A stretch of 64,000 nt of DNA from Limimaricola cinnabarinus LL-001 (GCF_000466965.1 NZ_BATB01000006.1:1-64000), one strand, 5' to 3'. Counted from the stretch's first letter, positions 1 through 9,872 are shown. Notes: generated from the sequence alone by a model not told the origin. Program-made: numbers and translations.

Positions 1-363
1 AGTGGCCGGAGTGGCCGGAGCAATCGTCTTGCCCGGGGTTCCGGTGGTGCCGAGATCAACCGCAGCGCTTGCGGCGCCGGGTGACGTGGCGGTCTTGGAG
101 GGCGCGTCGGGGCCCGTGGCCTTCGTGGCGGCGGGGCTGGTATCGGCGCCGGGCGATGGCTGCTGGCCGGTCGTCGCCGAGGACCGCTTGTCGGTCTCGG
201 AGGTCGGCTTGCCGGTGGTCTTGCCGGTGCTGTCATTCGCCCCGGCGCTGCCAGAGCGCCCTGGCGCATCCGTCCTCGCGCCAGCCGGCCTGCCCGGGGT
301 GCCTGTCGTCTTTCGTGCCAAAACCCTGTCCCTTCCGTCCCCGAATGCGCCGGAATTTTCCAT
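1..363 (-). CDS. Mitofilin-like (COG4223) protein, N-terminal part
   Basis: Only the first 121 codons are present; the frame runs off the left edge without a stop. The visible part starts MENSGAF and is a low-complexity tract rich in Thr, Ala, Pro, Gly and Lys, with no predicted membrane segment yet. In Rhodobacterales the gene after hemD usually encodes a mitofilin-like inner-membrane protein with a disordered N-terminus, one membrane span and a coiled coil. Position and composition fit, but the diagnostic regions lie outside the window. The start lies 44 bases after the hemD stop, so the two are probably co-transcribed. The assignment is inferred from context more than from sequence. Confidence 0.55.
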   Translation of the reverse strand, partial: MENSGAFGDGRDRVLARKTTGTPGRPAGARTDAPGRSGSAGANDSTGKTTGKPTSETDKRSSATTGQQPSPGADTSPAATKATGPDAPSKTATSPGAASAAVDLGTTGTPGKTIAPATPAT

Positions 364-407
364 GCCGCCGCAGCATTTGCAGACCCTAGCCCGCCCCGTG
401 CGTCGCC

Positions 408-1139
408 TCAAGCGCCGCTGCCACCGGATTGTGTCATGGAACCGAACGTCGCATGGGCCACAAGGGTTGCGTCGATCATCGCGATCGCCTCGGGATGCGT
501 GGCCCGCGTGACCACCCCTCCGAGCGGCGCAAGCGCCCGCGCGGCGGCGGCGCTGATCGCCACGAGGGCCAGTGGCGCGGCCACAGGGGCGCATTCGGCG
601 AGAAGGGCGGCGCTGCGCGGCGAGAACACAGGCACCACCACCGGCACCGCGCCGTCGAGCAGCGCGCGCGCCTCGGCGGAGAGCGGGCAGGTGGTCTGGG
701 CATAGACCACCGCATCACCGCAGTCGCGCCCCGCCGCGCGCAGCCGCGCCGGGAGGTCGCCGCGCTGGTGATCGCCGCGCAGATGCAAAAGCGGCCCCTC
801 CTCGGGGGCGGCGAGGATCGCGGCGCGCATCGTCTCGGCGGTGCCGCCCCCGGCGCGTGGCTCCAACCCGACCGCCCGCGCGGCCTGCGCGGTGCGCGGC
901 CCGACGCACCACGCGGGCAGGCCGGCATAGCCCATCCGCGCGGCCCCCAGCGCGCCGCGCTCGGAGGTCAGGATGAGGACGGCGGGGGGCGTCGCGGGAC
1001 GGGGCGGCGTCATCTCGTCGATCCGCAGCAAGGGTGCGATCACGGCCCGCAGATGCCGCCCCGCCGCGACCTCCAATTCGGCCAGAAAGCGCCGCGCCGC
1101 CGTTTCGGGCCGGGTCAGCAGCAGGATCGGATCGGTCAT
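408..1139 (-). CDS. hemD: Uroporphyrinogen-III synthase
   Basis: Cyclises hydroxymethylbilane to uroporphyrinogen III, the branch point to heme, siroheme and cobalamin, in the cytoplasm. The 243-residue product has the family's usual length and opens with the typical strand [12 protein letters not shown] followed by a helix. HemD proteins diverge strongly and have few invariant residues, so the call rests on this N-terminus, the two-lobed Ala/Gly-rich pattern and the context: it is divergent from tsaD, as in many Rhodobacterales, and followed by a mitofilin-like gene. The hemD-tsaD gap of about 165 bases must hold both promoters. hemH lies some 20 kb away in the same window. Confidence 0.88.
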   Translation of the reverse strand: MTDPILLLTRPETAARRFLAELEVAAGRHLRAVIAPLLRIDEMTPPRPATPPAVLILTSERGALGAARMGYAGLPAWCVGPRTAQAARAVGLEPRAGGGTAETMRAAILAAPEEGPLLHLRGDHQRGDLPARLRAAGRDCGDAVVYAQTTCPLSAEARALLDGAVPVVVPVFSPRSAALLAECAPVAAPLALVAISAAAARALAPLGGVVTRATHPEAIAMIDATLVAHATFGSMTQSGGSGA

Positions 1140-1304
1140 CTTGCTCCCCTTTCGGCCCGGTCCGGCGCCGGCACGCGCCCGGCTCGACCCGTTACCGTGC
1201 CCGTTCTCGTGGCCGCGTGCGGCTCAGCGGATGGCCCCGCGCGGCATTGTTCAGATCGAACCGGGATGGTAGCTGCGGTGGGCGCGGGCGCAAGCGGGGC
1301 GGAC

Positions 1305-2396
1305 ATGGCCACACTTACCATTCTCGGCATCGAATCGAGCTGCGACGACAGCGCGGCGGCGGTGGTGCGTCGGACGGAAGGGCGGGCCACGGTCCTGTCC
1401 TCGGTGGTGCGCGGCCAGACGGCGCTGCATGCGCAGTTCGGCGGCGTCGTGCCGGAGATCGCGGCGCGCGCGCATGCCGAGGTGCTCGATCACTGCGTCG
1501 AGGCGGCGCTGGGCGAGGCGGGGCTGGCACTGTCCGATCTCGACGGAATCGCGGTGACCGCCGGGCCGGGCCTGATCGGCGGCGTGCTGTCGGGCGTCAT
1601 GCTGGCCAAGGGGCTGTCGGCGGCCACGGGCCTGCCCTTGATCGGGGTGAACCACCTTGCGGGCCACGCGCTGACGCCGAGGCTGACCGATGGCTTCTGC
1701 TTTCCCTACCTGATGCTGCTGGTCTCCGGCGGACATTGCCAGTTTCTCGTGGTCGAGGGCGAGGACCGGTTCCGGCGTCTGGGCGGCACCATCGACGACG
1801 CGCCGGGCGAGGCCTTCGACAAGACCGCGCGGCTCTTGGGCCTGCCGCAACCCGGCGGCCCGGCGGTCGAGATCGAGGCGCGGCAGGGCGACGCGGACCG
1901 CATCGCGCTGCCGCGCCCGCTTCTCGACCGGCCCGGCTGCGACATGTCGTTCTCGGGTCTGAAGACGGCCCTGCTCAGGGCGCGCGACGCCGAAATGGCC
2001 GCGGCGGGTGGTCTGACGCGGGCCGCGCGGGCCGATCTCGCGGCGGCGTTCCAGAAGGCGGTGGTCGAGATCCTGCGCGAAAAGACCCGGCGGGCGCTGG
2101 CGCTCTATCTCGAGATGTCGCCCGACCGCCCGGCCTTTGCCGTGGCGGGGGGCGTGGCGGCGAACGGGCCGATCCGCGCCGCGCTCACGGCGCTTTGCGC
2201 CGAGGCGGGGGTCGAGTTCGCGGCGCCGCCGCTGGCCTTGTGCACCGACAACGCGGCGATGATCGCCCATGCGGGTCTGGCGCGGCTGGCGGCGGGCGAG
2301 GCGGACGGGCTGGACCTGTCGGCGCGGCCGCGCTGGCCTCTCGACGGGGAGGCGGCGCCGATGATCGGTTCGGGGCGCAAGGGAGCCAAGGCATGA
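1305..2396 (+). CDS. tsaD: tRNA N6-adenosine threonylcarbamoyltransferase TsaD
   Basis: Transfers the threonylcarbamoyl group from threonylcarbamoyl-AMP to A37 of tRNAs that read ANN codons, working with TsaB, TsaC and TsaE. The 363-residue product shows the ASKHA phosphate-binding start GIESSCDDS (residues 8-16) and the metal-binding HxxxH in NHLAGH (His117 and His121), plus [14 protein letters not shown] and a C-terminal [12 protein letters not shown]. The frame is open far upstream, but the ATG at 1305 starts exactly at the conserved N-terminus. The stop overlaps a possible ATG of the gpsA reading region, inside a 14-base near-duplicate. Confidence 0.97.
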   Translation: MATLTILGIESSCDDSAAAVVRRTEGRATVLSSVVRGQTALHAQFGGVVPEIAARAHAEVLDHCVEAALGEAGLALSDLDGIAVTAGPGLIGGVLSGVMLAKGLSAATGLPLIGVNHLAGHALTPRLTDGFCFPYLMLLVSGGHCQFLVVEGEDRFRRLGGTIDDAPGEAFDKTARLLGLPQPGGPAVEIEARQGDADRIALPRPLLDRPGCDMSFSGLKTALLRARDAEMAAAGGLTRAARADLAAAFQKAVVEILREKTRRALALYLEMSPDRPAFAVAGGVAANGPIRAALTALCAEAGVEFAAPPLALCTDNAAMIAHAGLARLAAGEADGLDLSARPRWPLDGEAAPMIGSGRKGAKA

Positions 2397-2406
2397 GGAT
2401 CGGGGC

Positions 2407-3374
2407 ATGAGGATCGGAGTTGCAGGTGCGGGGCCTTTGGCGCGGCGCTTGCCGTGACGCTGGCGCAGGCGGGGCGCGACGTGACCCTCTGGGCGCGCGA
2501 TACGGGCGCGGTGGAGCGGATGCGCGCCACTCGGCAGGCGGAGCGGCTGCCCGAGATCGACCTTCCGGCGCGGATCGACCCGGTGTCGGATCTCGCCGCC
2601 TTGTTCGATTGCGACACGATCCTGCTGGCACTGCCCGCGCAGGCCACGCGCGGCTTCGTGACCGCCCATCGCGACGCGCTTTCGGGCAAGGTGCTCGTCG
2701 CCTGCGCCAAGGGCATCGATCTCACCAGCCTCACCGGCCAGACGGCGATCATCGCCCATGCCGTGCCATCGGCCACGCCCGCCCTGCTGACGGGTCCGAG
2801 CTTTGCCGCCGACATCGCGCGGGCCCTGCCGACGGCGCTGACGCTGGCCTGTGCCGACGAGGCCTGTGGTGCCGCGCTGCAGGCCGCGCTCTCGACCCCG
2901 ACGCTCAGGCTCTATCGCACGGCGGACGTGATCGGCGCGGAGTTGGGCGGCGCGCTCAAGAACGTCATCGCCATCGCCTGCGGCGCCTGCATCGGCGCGG
3001 GTTTGGGCGACAGCGCCCGCGCCGCCCTGATGACCCGCGGCTTTGCCGAGATGCAGCGCCTCGCCGCGAGCTTGGGCGCGCGGCCCGACACCCTGATGGG
3101 CCTGTCGGGCTTCGGCGATCTGGTGCTGACCTGCTCGTCCGAGCTGTCGCGCAACTACCGCTATGGTCTCGCGCTGGGCCGGGGCGAGAGCTTCGACAGC
3201 CACACCACGGTCGAGGGCGCGGCCACGGCGCGCGCCGTCACCGATCTTGCCGCCGGGCGCGGGCTCGACTTGCCGATCTCGGCGGTCACCGCGCGCATGG
3301 TCGCAGGCGACCTCACACCGCTTCAGGCGCTCGACGCGCTGATCAACAGACCCCTCAAGGAGGAACGAGAATGA
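2407..3374 (+). CDS. gpsA: Glycerol-3-phosphate dehydrogenase [NAD(P)+], frameshifted in this sequence
   Basis: Reduces dihydroxyacetone phosphate to sn-glycerol 3-phosphate for phospholipid synthesis. The ATG at 2407 gives MRIGVAGAG and then hits a stop; restoring one G in the run 2430-2433 gives [15 protein letters not shown], the family's Rossmann GxGxxG, and continues in the long downstream frame. That frame holds CAKGID, the substrate-loop [13 protein letters not shown] with the catalytic Lys, and the C-terminal GFGDL and NRPLK regions. A GTG at 2454 would give an open frame but lose the NAD-binding loop, so it is unlikely to be the true start. gpsA is normally essential, so I favour a sequence error. 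It ends with an ATGA overlap with the next gene. Confidence 0.92.
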
Positions 3375-3643
3375 GCTTTGCCCTGATCACCCGCGACAAG
3401 CCCGACGCGCTGCAGATCCGCAAGGAGACCCGCGAGGCGCATCTGGAATACATCGAAGCCACCGGCGTGGTGCTGATGGCGGGGCCGTTTCTGAGCGAGG
3501 GCGGCGAGATGGACGGCTCGCTCGTGATCCTCGACGTGGCCGACATGGCGGCGGCGCGCGACTGGGCCGAGAACGACCCCTATGCCCGCGCCGGCCTGTT
3601 CGACAGCGTCGAGATCCGCGCCTGGAAGAAGGTGATCGGTTAA
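3371..3643 (+). CDS. YciI-like (YCII-related) protein
   Basis: A 90-residue ferredoxin-like-fold protein. It shows the family features LITRDKP near the start, REAHLEYI in the first helix and the characteristic [11 protein letters not shown] stretch before the last strand. The family's biochemical role is mostly unknown; a dehalogenase or lyase activity has been suggested for some members, and nothing here points to a substrate. It sits between gpsA (ATGA overlap) and the EVE-domain gene (the TAA stop shares its last base with the next ATG), so it is translated as part of the tsaD-gpsA operon. Rhodobacterales often keep gpsA-YciI-EVE together. Confidence 0.9.
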   Translation: MSFALITRDKPDALQIRKETREAHLEYIEATGVVLMAGPFLSEGGEMDGSLVILDVADMAAARDWAENDPYARAGLFDSVEIRAWKKVIG

Positions 3644-4068
3644 TGCGCTACTGGCTGTTCAAGTCCGAGCCGAACGTCTGGTCGTGGGACATGCAGGTGG
3701 CCAGGGGCGAGGCGGGAGAGGAGTGGGACGGGATCCGCAACTACCAGGCCCGCAACTTCATGCGCGAGATGGAGATCGGCGATCGCGGCTTCTTCTATCA
3801 TTCGAACATCGGCAAGGCGGCGGTGGGCGTGGTCGAGGTCTGCGCCACGATCCATCCCGACAGCAAGGCGGGTGATCCGCGCTGGGAATGCGTCGACATC
3901 CGCGCGCTCTACAAGCTCGGGCGCGAGGTGAGCCTCGACGAGATCAAGTCCGAGCCGCGGCTGTCGCAGATGGTGCTGGTCAACAATTCGCGCCTGTCGG
4001 TGCAGCCGGTTTCGGAGGATGAGTGGCGCGTGATCCACGAACTGGCGGGAACTCTGGCCGAGGCGTAG
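3643..4068 (+). CDS. EVE domain-containing protein
   Basis: A 141-residue single-domain EVE protein, similar to bacterial homologues of thymocyte nuclear protein 1. The fold is PUA-like and in characterised members binds modified DNA bases; a role in RNA-base recognition is also possible. Visible family motifs are YWLFKSEP at the N-terminus, WDGIRNYQARNF, FYHSNIGKAAVGVVEV and the final strand with MVLVNNSRLSVQPV. The length matches stand-alone EVE proteins. It is the last gene of the tsaD-gpsA-YciI-EVE set. Nothing beside it indicates a restriction or base-modification system, so a defence role is not supported here. Confidence 0.92.
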   Translation: MRYWLFKSEPNVWSWDMQVARGEAGEEWDGIRNYQARNFMREMEIGDRGFFYHSNIGKAAVGVVEVCATIHPDSKAGDPRWECVDIRALYKLGREVSLDEIKSEPRLSQMVLVNNSRLSVQPVSEDEWRVIHELAGTLAEA

Positions 4069-4119
4069 CGCGAAAGCGCCATCCGGGCCATGCTGGTCGA
4101 AACACCGGAGGGTCCACGG

Positions 4120-4515
4120 ATGGCGATACTCTCGATCCTGCTCGCGGCGCTCGCGTCCTTCGCGCTGGGTGCGGCGTGGTACATGATGCTGGCCCAGCCA
4201 TGGATGGCGGCCTCGGGCGTGGCCATGGGCGCGGATGGCAAGCCTCGGAATTCGGACGCGCCGCTGCCCTACCTCGTGTCCTTCGTGGCGATGCTGATCG
4301 TCGCGGCGACGATGCGCTACGGCTTCGGCCTCGCGGGGATCGACAGCGCGGCGGGGGGCTTCTTCGGCGGTGTGGCGATCGGCGCTCTGTTCATCGCGCC
4401 GTGGATCACGCTCAACACCGGCTATGCGAACCGGCCCTGGTCTCTCGCGGTGATCGACGGCGGCTACGCGACGCTGGGCTGCGCCGCGATGGGGCTGGTG
4501 CTCGGATTGTTCTGA
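4120..4515 (+). CDS. DUF1761 family membrane protein
   Basis: A 131-residue integral membrane protein with about four hydrophobic segments: ILSILLAALASFALGAAWY at the N-terminus, YLVSFVAMLIVAATM, a Gly-rich segment FFGGVAIGALFIAPWI, and a last segment ending in GLVLGLF. The NTGYANRPWSLAVIDGGY stretch is typical of DUF1761, whose function is unknown. An in-frame ATG at 4090 would add ten polar residues, but the start at 4120 begins right at the first membrane helix as in relatives. It follows the EVE gene after about 50 bases and may be read with it. Confidence 0.82.
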   Translation: MAILSILLAALASFALGAAWYMMLAQPWMAASGVAMGADGKPRNSDAPLPYLVSFVAMLIVAATMRYGFGLAGIDSAAGGFFGGVAIGALFIAPWITLNTGYANRPWSLAVIDGGYATLGCAAMGLVLGLF

Positions 4516-4730
4516 GGGGTTTCGGGGGGGCGACCATCCATGCCAGCACCCCCCGGTTTCCCCCGCGGACTCCCACCCGGCGGAACCTCGAAACTCTGGG
4601 GTCTGGCCATCCTGGCCGACGAAAGGAGCGGTAGGCCGTTCATCGATTCGAGGCAACACATGCTTGTGGAGAACTCGTCTCCAATCGACCGCAATCCGTT
4701 AAGATCCTGCCGCTTTCGCGTCTTCGGCGC
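4516..4730. other. Intergenic region between DUF1761 gene and ahcY
   Basis: About 215 bases between two convergent genes. I see no open frame with plausible coding character and no tRNA-like fold. It probably holds the transcription ends of both flanking units, but no clear stem followed by a T-run is visible. Confidence 0.5.
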
Positions 4731-6122
4731 TCAGTAGCGGTAGTGCTCGGGCTTGAACGGCCCTTCCACCGGGACGCCGATATATTCGGCCTGTTCGCGG
4801 CGTAGTTCGGTGAGCCTTGCGCCCACCCGCTCCAGATGCAGCCGTGCCACCTTCTCGTCGAGCGCCTTGGGCAGGACGAACACGCCCGGACGATACGCGT
4901 CCCCCCGAGTCCAGAGCTCGATCTGCGCCAGCACCTGATTGGTGAAGGAGGCCGACATTACGAAGGAGGGGTGCCCCGTGGCGTTGCCGAGGTTCAGAAG
5001 TCGGCCCTCGGAGAGCAGGATGATCGAATTGCCCGAAGGCATCTCGATCAGGTCCACCTGGTCCTTGATGTTGGTCCATTTGTGGTTGCGCAGGCTCGCC
5101 ACCTCGATCTCGTTGTCGAAGTGGCCGATATTGCCGACGATGGCCATGTTCTTCATCTCGCGCATATGCTCGATGCGGATCACGTCGCGGTTGCCGGTGG
5201 TGGTGACGAAGATGTCGGCGGTCGCCACCTCCTCCTCCAGAAGCGTCACCTCATAGCCATCCATCGCCGCCTGCAGCGCGCAGATCGGATCGACCTCCGT
5301 GACCTTCACCCGCGCGCCCGCGCCGCGCAAGCTCGCCGCCGAGCCCTTGCCTACATCGCCATAGCCGCAGACCACCGCGACCTTGCCGGCCATCATCGTG
5401 TCGGTGGCGCGGCGGATGCCGTCGACGAGGCTCTCGCGGCAGCCATACTTGTTGTCGAATTTGGACTTGGTCACCGAATCGTTCACGTTGATCGCCACGA
5501 ACGGCAAGAGACCCTTTCTGTGCAGCTCGTAGAGCCTGTGCACGCCGGTCGTCGTCTCCTCGGAGACGCCACGGATCGCGTCGCGCTGACGGGTGAACCA
5601 GCCGGGGCTTCGGGTCAGCCGCTCGCGGATCTGGCCGAACAGGCAGACCTCCTCGTCGGAGCGCGGCAGGTCGAGAAGCCCGGTCTCGCCCGCCTCGACC
5701 CGCGCGCCCAAGAGGATGTACATCGTGGCGTCGCCGCCATCGTCGAGGATCAGGTTCGCGCCCTCGTCGAAATCGAAGATGCGGTCGGTATAGGCCCAGT
5801 ACTCGGCGAGGCTCTCGCCCTTCACGGCGAAGACCGGCGTGCCGCCCGCCGCGATGGCCGCCGCCGCGTGGTCCTGCGTCGAAAAGATGTTGCACGAGGC
5901 CCAGCGCAGCTCGGCCCCCAGCGCGCGCAGCGTTTCGATCAGCACCGCGGTCTGGATCGTCATGTGCAGCGAGCCCGCGATCCGCGCGCCCCTGAGCGGT
6001 TGGCTCGGCCCGTATTCCGTGCGCAGCGCCATCAGCCCCGGCATCTCGGTCTCGGCGATCGCGATCTCCTTGCGGCCCCAATCGGCCAGCGAGATGTCCT
6101 TGACGACATGGTCCGGAGCCAT
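4731..6122 (-). CDS. ahcY: Adenosylhomocysteinase
   Basis: Reversibly hydrolyses S-adenosylhomocysteine to adenosine and homocysteine, removing the inhibitory by-product of methyl transfer. It is a cytoplasmic, NAD-bound homotetramer. The 463-residue product carries [15 protein letters not shown], the substrate region [13 protein letters not shown], the NAD-binding loop [13 protein letters not shown], and the C-terminal KPEHYRY with the Lys-His-Tyr tail that caps the NAD site. The frame is open some 700 bases further upstream across the neighbouring gene, but the Met at 6122 gives the conserved [16 protein letters not shown] start. AhcY usually has about 460-470 residues here. I looked for an SAH or SAM riboswitch upstream and saw no convincing match. 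Confidence 0.98.
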   Translation of the reverse strand: MAPDHVVKDISLADWGRKEIAIAETEMPGLMALRTEYGPSQPLRGARIAGSLHMTIQTAVLIETLRALGAELRWASCNIFSTQDHAAAAIAAGGTPVFAVKGESLAEYWAYTDRIFDFDEGANLILDDGGDATMYILLGARVEAGETGLLDLPRSDEEVCLFGQIRERLTRSPGWFTRQRDAIRGVSEETTTGVHRLYELHRKGLLPFVAINVNDSVTKSKFDNKYGCRESLVDGIRRATDTMMAGKVAVVCGYGDVGKGSAASLRGAGARVKVTEVDPICALQAAMDGYEVTLLEEEVATADIFVTTTGNRDVIRIEHMREMKNMAIVGNIGHFDNEIEVASLRNHKWTNIKDQVDLIEMPSGNSIILLSEGRLLNLGNATGHPSFVMSASFTNQVLAQIELWTRGDAYRPGVFVLPKALDEKVARLHLERVGARLTELRREQAEYIGVPVEGPFKPEHYRY

Positions 6123-6266
6123 GGGGGCCTCCTTGCGCGAAGAAAAGAGAGCGTGCCTCAGGCGTAACACCCACGAGCCCGATCTGGCAATCGCGGCGAG
6201 ATTGAAGCAAGGACGCGCCGCGTGGTAGCGCATCCCGATCATCGAGCCATCCCAAGGAGCGTGCGG

Positions 6267-7217
6267 ATGCGTGTGAGCGTCGAAAGCGACAGGCCGGCCC
6301 GGCACCGCCACGCGGTGGTGTTCTGCTGTGACGACAACTACCTGCCCTATGCCGCCTTCGCGGCCGCACAGCTCGCGGCGCTCGCCCCAGAGCGGGATTT
6401 CGACATCGTCATCTGCGCCGACACCCCACTCGATCTGCCCGCGACGCTCGATCTGCGGCGTTGCGCAATCGATGCGGGCGGCATGTTCGACGGCTTCGGC
6501 CTCGACGCGCGGCGCACCGTTTCGACCTATCTGCGGCTCGCGGTACCCGAGGCGCTGGCGCCCGATTATGACCGCATCCTCTATCTCGACAGTGACGTCT
6601 TCCTGCGTGGCGGCGATTTCGGCGCGCTCTTGCGCGTGAACCTTCACGGCCGCCCGGCGGCGGCGGTGCGCGACAACCAGCAATGGCGCAGCCCCGGCCG
6701 CCATCCGGCCGATCTCAGGGCGCTGGGCCTGTCGAACGGGGCCTATTTCAACGCGGGCGTGATGCTGATCGACGTGAAGGCCTGGCGCGAAAGCGGAATG
6801 CTGGACCGCGCCTTGAGCTTTGGCGCGCGGCATGCCGGGCGGATGCAGCACAAGGATCAGACCCTGCTCAACGCCGTGCTGCAGGGGAGCTGGGCCGAAA
6901 TGTCCCCGGTGTGGAACTGGCAGTACACGCGCGCCTCACGGCTGTTCGAGGCGATGCTCGAGACGCATGTGGTGCATTTCATAGGTCCCGCCAAACCTTG
7001 GGCCGATCCGCAGGACCGGCTGCCGCCGCAGTTCGCCGCCGCGCTGGCGCAGTTCATGGAGCGACATTTTCCCAACCGGACGGCTCCCGTGCCGGGGGCC
7101 GGGCCGATGGCGGTGCCGGGCGGGGCGCGCGCCCTCGCCTGGGCGCATTTTCGCGGCGCGGGGCGCACCGAGCGCTATTTCGCGCGCTTTGCGAACGACC
7201 TTACGGTGCTGACATGA
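6267..7217 (+). CDS. Glycosyltransferase family 8 protein
   Basis: A 316-residue retaining GT-A fold transferase of the LgtC/glycogenin type. It shows the N-terminal strand [15 protein letters not shown], the metal-binding DxD in YLDSDVFL (about residue 107), [23 protein letters not shown], and a C-terminal HFIGPAKPW that supplies the last metal ligand. The nucleotide-sugar donor and the acceptor cannot be read from sequence; lipopolysaccharide core or another surface glycan is typical. The ATG at 6267 follows an AAGGAG site by about eight bases and was preferred over an upstream in-frame Met. It overlaps the next gene by ATGA. Confidence 0.9.
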   Translation: MRVSVESDRPARHRHAVVFCCDDNYLPYAAFAAAQLAALAPERDFDIVICADTPLDLPATLDLRRCAIDAGGMFDGFGLDARRTVSTYLRLAVPEALAPDYDRILYLDSDVFLRGGDFGALLRVNLHGRPAAAVRDNQQWRSPGRHPADLRALGLSNGAYFNAGVMLIDVKAWRESGMLDRALSFGARHAGRMQHKDQTLLNAVLQGSWAEMSPVWNWQYTRASRLFEAMLETHVVHFIGPAKPWADPQDRLPPQFAAALAQFMERHFPNRTAPVPGAGPMAVPGGARALAWAHFRGAGRTERYFARFANDLTVLT

Positions 7218-7807
7218 GCCGCGCGCCGCGGGCGTGGCAGCGGATGCTCTCGGGGCGCAGGCTCGACCTGCTGGACCCGACGCCGATGGATGTGGAAATC
7301 TCGGACATCGCGCATGGGCTGGCCTTCGTGGCACGCTGGAACGGGCAGACGCGGGGCGATTTCGCCTATTCGGTGGCCGAACATTCGCTTCTGGTCGAGG
7401 AGATCTTCGCATATTGCCACCCCGGCGCGCCCGCGGGCCAGCGGTTGGCGGCGCTGTTGCACGACGCGCCCGAATACGTGATCGGCGACATGATCTCGCC
7501 GGTGAAGGCGGCGGTGGGGCCGGGATATGCCGCGCTCGACGCACGGCTGACGGCGGCGATCCACCTGCGCTTCGGCCTGCCTGCGGTGCTGCCCGCCGAG
7601 CTGAAGCGCCGGATCAAGCGCGCCGACAAGGTTTCGGCCTGGCTCGAGGCCGTGTGCATCGCGGGGTTCTCCGCGGCCGAGGCCGACCGCCTGTTCGGAC
7701 GGCTCGACCGCGATCTCGCCGTGCGCTTCGAAATCCGGCTCAGGCCGCCGCGCGAAACGCGAGAGGCGTTCGTCGCGCGCCACGAGAGCCTGATCTCGGG
7801 CCTTTAG
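7214..7807 (+). CDS. HD-domain phosphohydrolase (YfbR-like)
   Basis: A 197-residue HD-superfamily hydrolase. Metal ligands of the HD motif are visible as AEHSLLVEE (His), LLHDAPEYVIGD (His-Asp) and the downstream KRADKVSAW (Asp). The family includes 5'-deoxynucleotidases such as YfbR, which dephosphorylate deoxynucleoside monophosphates, and the N-terminal DPTPMDVEISDIAHGLA is typical of its alphaproteobacterial branch. Substrate specificity is inferred only. It is translationally coupled to the GT8 gene through ATGA and its stop lies two bases from the msrA stop on the other strand, so the two units converge with almost no spacer. Confidence 0.88.
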   Translation: MSRAPRAWQRMLSGRRLDLLDPTPMDVEISDIAHGLAFVARWNGQTRGDFAYSVAEHSLLVEEIFAYCHPGAPAGQRLAALLHDAPEYVIGDMISPVKAAVGPGYAALDARLTAAIHLRFGLPAVLPAELKRRIKRADKVSAWLEAVCIAGFSAAEADRLFGRLDRDLAVRFEIRLRPPRETREAFVARHESLISGL

Positions 7808-7809
7808 GA

Positions 7810-8448
7810 TTACTTCGCGAAGGGCGCCTCGGACCCCCAGAGCGCCTTCACCGTCGCGTCGCGGCCGCAGCCCTCGCGGTAGCGCTTGTAAGCCTCGGAT
7901 TTCGGCACGAAGAGCCCGACCGAGGAGACGGCGAGGCGCTCGGCGCTCTTGTAGTAGTCCTGATGATAGGCGTCGGCGGGGTAGAAGGAGGCATCGCCGA
8001 GGATCGGCGTGACGATCTCGCGGCCCAACGCGTCGCGCGCGGCCTGCTTGGCGGCCTCGGCGGCGGGCTTGTCCTGCGCGTCCGCGAAGATCGCGGTACG
8101 GTAGGAGGGGCCGCGGTCGCAGAACTGTCCGCCTGCATCGGTCGGATCGATCGAGCGGAAGAACAAGTCATAGAGCCGGCGCGCGTCGATCCTGCTCGGA
8201 TCATAGGTGATCTCGACCGCCTCGTAATGCCCGGTGCCACCGCCCGTGACCTCTTCGTAGGTCGGGTTCGACGTGTCGCCGCCGGCAAAGCCCGAAACCG
8301 CCTCGATCACCCCGTCGACCTTCTCGAAATCGGCTTCGACGCACCAGAAACAGCCGCCCGCCACGGTGATGGTCTGGGTGGACTGCGCCTGCGCCATCGG
8401 GGCCATGAGCGCCAGCGCGGCGGCGAGAACGGGGGATGTGCGGATCAT
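7810..8448 (-). CDS. msrA: Peptide-methionine (S)-S-oxide reductase, probably exported
   Basis: Reduces the S-epimer of methionine sulfoxide in proteins or free methionine. The catalytic motif GGCFWC is present (Cys33 and Cys36 of 212), followed by TGHYEAVEITYDP and the YHQDYYK region. A cleavable signal peptide is visible at residues 1-21, ending ALMAPMAQAQ, so the enzyme is likely periplasmic, unlike most single-domain MsrA proteins. No msrB is adjacent. A Cys in REGCGRD near the C-terminus could act as a recycling cysteine. It has its own 160-base gap from argG. Confidence 0.95.
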   Translation of the reverse strand: MIRTSPVLAAALALMAPMAQAQSTQTITVAGGCFWCVEADFEKVDGVIEAVSGFAGGDTSNPTYEEVTGGGTGHYEAVEITYDPSRIDARRLYDLFFRSIDPTDAGGQFCDRGPSYRTAIFADAQDKPAAEAAKQAARDALGREIVTPILGDASFYPADAYHQDYYKSAERLAVSSVGLFVPKSEAYKRYREGCGRDATVKALWGSEAPFAK

Positions 8449-8611
8449 GTCGTCTCCATCGCGAACAGGCCGGAATGGTGACGCATCCGTCGATCACGGC
8501 CCAGACAAGGCTGCGTGACCAAGGCGGACCGGGCGGGTCCACTTTACACTCGAAATACTCAAATCCCAAGCAGGGGACGGGCGCCGCGCCAGAAGGCCCG
8601 GCGCCGCCGCT

Positions 8612-9844
8612 TCACTTCACCCGGCGGTTGCGAGCCGCGAGCAGCTTCAGACGCAGCGCGTTGAGTTGGATGAAGCCCTTGGCGTCGACCTGATCATAGG
8701 CGCCGGCGTCCTCCTCGAAGGTCACATGCGCCTCGGAATAGAGGCTGTGATCGGACCAGCGGGCGATGGTGCGGGCCGAGCCCTTGTAGAGCTTTACCCG
8801 CACGGTGCCGGTGACGTGCTCCTGGCTCTTGTCGATCAGCGCCTGCAGCATCTCGCGCTCGGGGCTGAACCAGAAGCCGTTGTAGATCAGCTCGGCATAG
8901 CGTGGCATGATCGAATCCTTGAGATGACCCGCGCCGCTATCGAGCGTGATCTGCTCGATGCCGCGATGCGCCTCGAGCAGCACCGTGCCGCCGGGCGTCT
9001 CGTAGATGCCGCGAGACTTCATGCCCACGAAGCGGTTCTCGACCAGATCGAGGCGGCCTACACCGTGCTTGCCGCCCAGCTCGTTGAGCCTGGTCAGGAT
9101 CGTGGCCGGGCTCATCGCCTCGCCGTTGATCGACACCGCATCGCCCTTCTCGAAGCCGATCTCGATGATTTCGGGCTCGTTCGGGGCCTCCTCGGGGGCG
9201 ACGGTGCGCTGGTAGACGTATTCGGGCGCCTCGTCGGCCGGATCTTCGAGCACCTTGCCCTCGGAGGAGGTGTGCAGAAGGTTGGCATCGACCGAGAAGG
9301 GCGCTTCGCCGCGCTTGTCCTTGGCGATCGGGATCTGGTTCTGTTCGGCGAACTCCAGAAGCTTGGTGCGCGAGGTCAGGTCCCATTCGCGCCACGGCGC
9401 GATCACCTTGATCTCGGGGTTGAGCGCATAAGCCGCCAGTTCGAAGCGGACCTGATCGTTGCCCTTGCCGGTGGCGCCATGGGCCACGGCGTCGGCGCCC
9501 TCGGCCTCGGCGATCTCGACCAGACGCTTGGAGATCAGCGGTCGGGCGATCGAGGTGCCCAAGAGGTAGAGCCCCTCGTAGAGCGCGTTGGCGCGGAACA
9601 TCGGGAAGACGAAGTCGCGCACGAACTCCTCGCGCAGATCCTCGATGTGGATGCTCGTGGCGCCCATCATCTCGGCCTTCTTGCGCGCGGGCTCCAGCTC
9701 CTCGCCCTGACCGAGATCGGCGGTGAAGGTCACCACCTCACAGCCATATTCGGTCTGCAGCCATTTCAGGATGATCGAGGTGTCGAGGCCGCCGGAATAG
9801 GCGAGGACGACCTTCTTCGGGGCGGGCTGGGCGGCCATGGGCAT
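8612..9844 (-). CDS. argG: Argininosuccinate synthase
   Basis: Condenses citrulline and aspartate with ATP to argininosuccinate, the penultimate step of arginine synthesis. The 410-residue product has the pyrophosphatase loop YSGGLDTS (residues 16-23), [14 protein letters not shown], the citrulline/aspartate-binding [19 protein letters not shown] and [16 protein letters not shown] near the C-terminus. Two starts are possible, 9844 (MPMAAQ) and 9838 (MAAQ), differing by two residues. It is a stand-alone minus-strand gene; argJ is about 31 kb away. A GC-rich inverted repeat GGCGCCG/CGGCGCC lies just beyond the stop, without a clear T-run. Confidence 0.98.
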   Translation of the reverse strand: MPMAAQPAPKKVVLAYSGGLDTSIILKWLQTEYGCEVVTFTADLGQGEELEPARKKAEMMGATSIHIEDLREEFVRDFVFPMFRANALYEGLYLLGTSIARPLISKRLVEIAEAEGADAVAHGATGKGNDQVRFELAAYALNPEIKVIAPWREWDLTSRTKLLEFAEQNQIPIAKDKRGEAPFSVDANLLHTSSEGKVLEDPADEAPEYVYQRTVAPEEAPNEPEIIEIGFEKGDAVSINGEAMSPATILTRLNELGGKHGVGRLDLVENRFVGMKSRGIYETPGGTVLLEAHRGIEQITLDSGAGHLKDSIMPRYAELIYNGFWFSPEREMLQALIDKSQEHVTGTVRVKLYKGSARTIARWSDHSLYSEAHVTFEEDAGAYDQVDAKGFIQLNALRLKLLAARNRRVK

Positions 9845-9872
9845 TCTCCGTATGGGCGTTCAGGGGCGTGCG

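Noticed and set aside
429-1304. Long open frame extending tsaD upstream by about 290 residues
   Set aside because: It is a shadow over hemD on the other strand; Arg/Gly-rich composition and the conserved TsaD start at 1305 argue against it.
1251-3203. 650-residue minus-strand frame opposite tsaD and gpsA
   Set aside because: Arg/Gln/His-rich composition typical of antisense reading in GC-rich DNA, no motif; the plus-strand genes are well supported.
4516-4730. tRNA or small RNA in the ahcY downstream gap
   Set aside because: No cloverleaf or T-loop-like sequence can be drawn.
6123-6266. Possible SAH or SAM riboswitch upstream of ahcY
   Set aside because: I tried to place the known pseudoknot and conserved purine-rich cores and found no convincing match; a covariance-model search would be needed.
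6123-6851. N-terminal extension of AhcY in the same frame
   Set aside because: It covers the GT8 gene on the other strand; the family start is at 6122.
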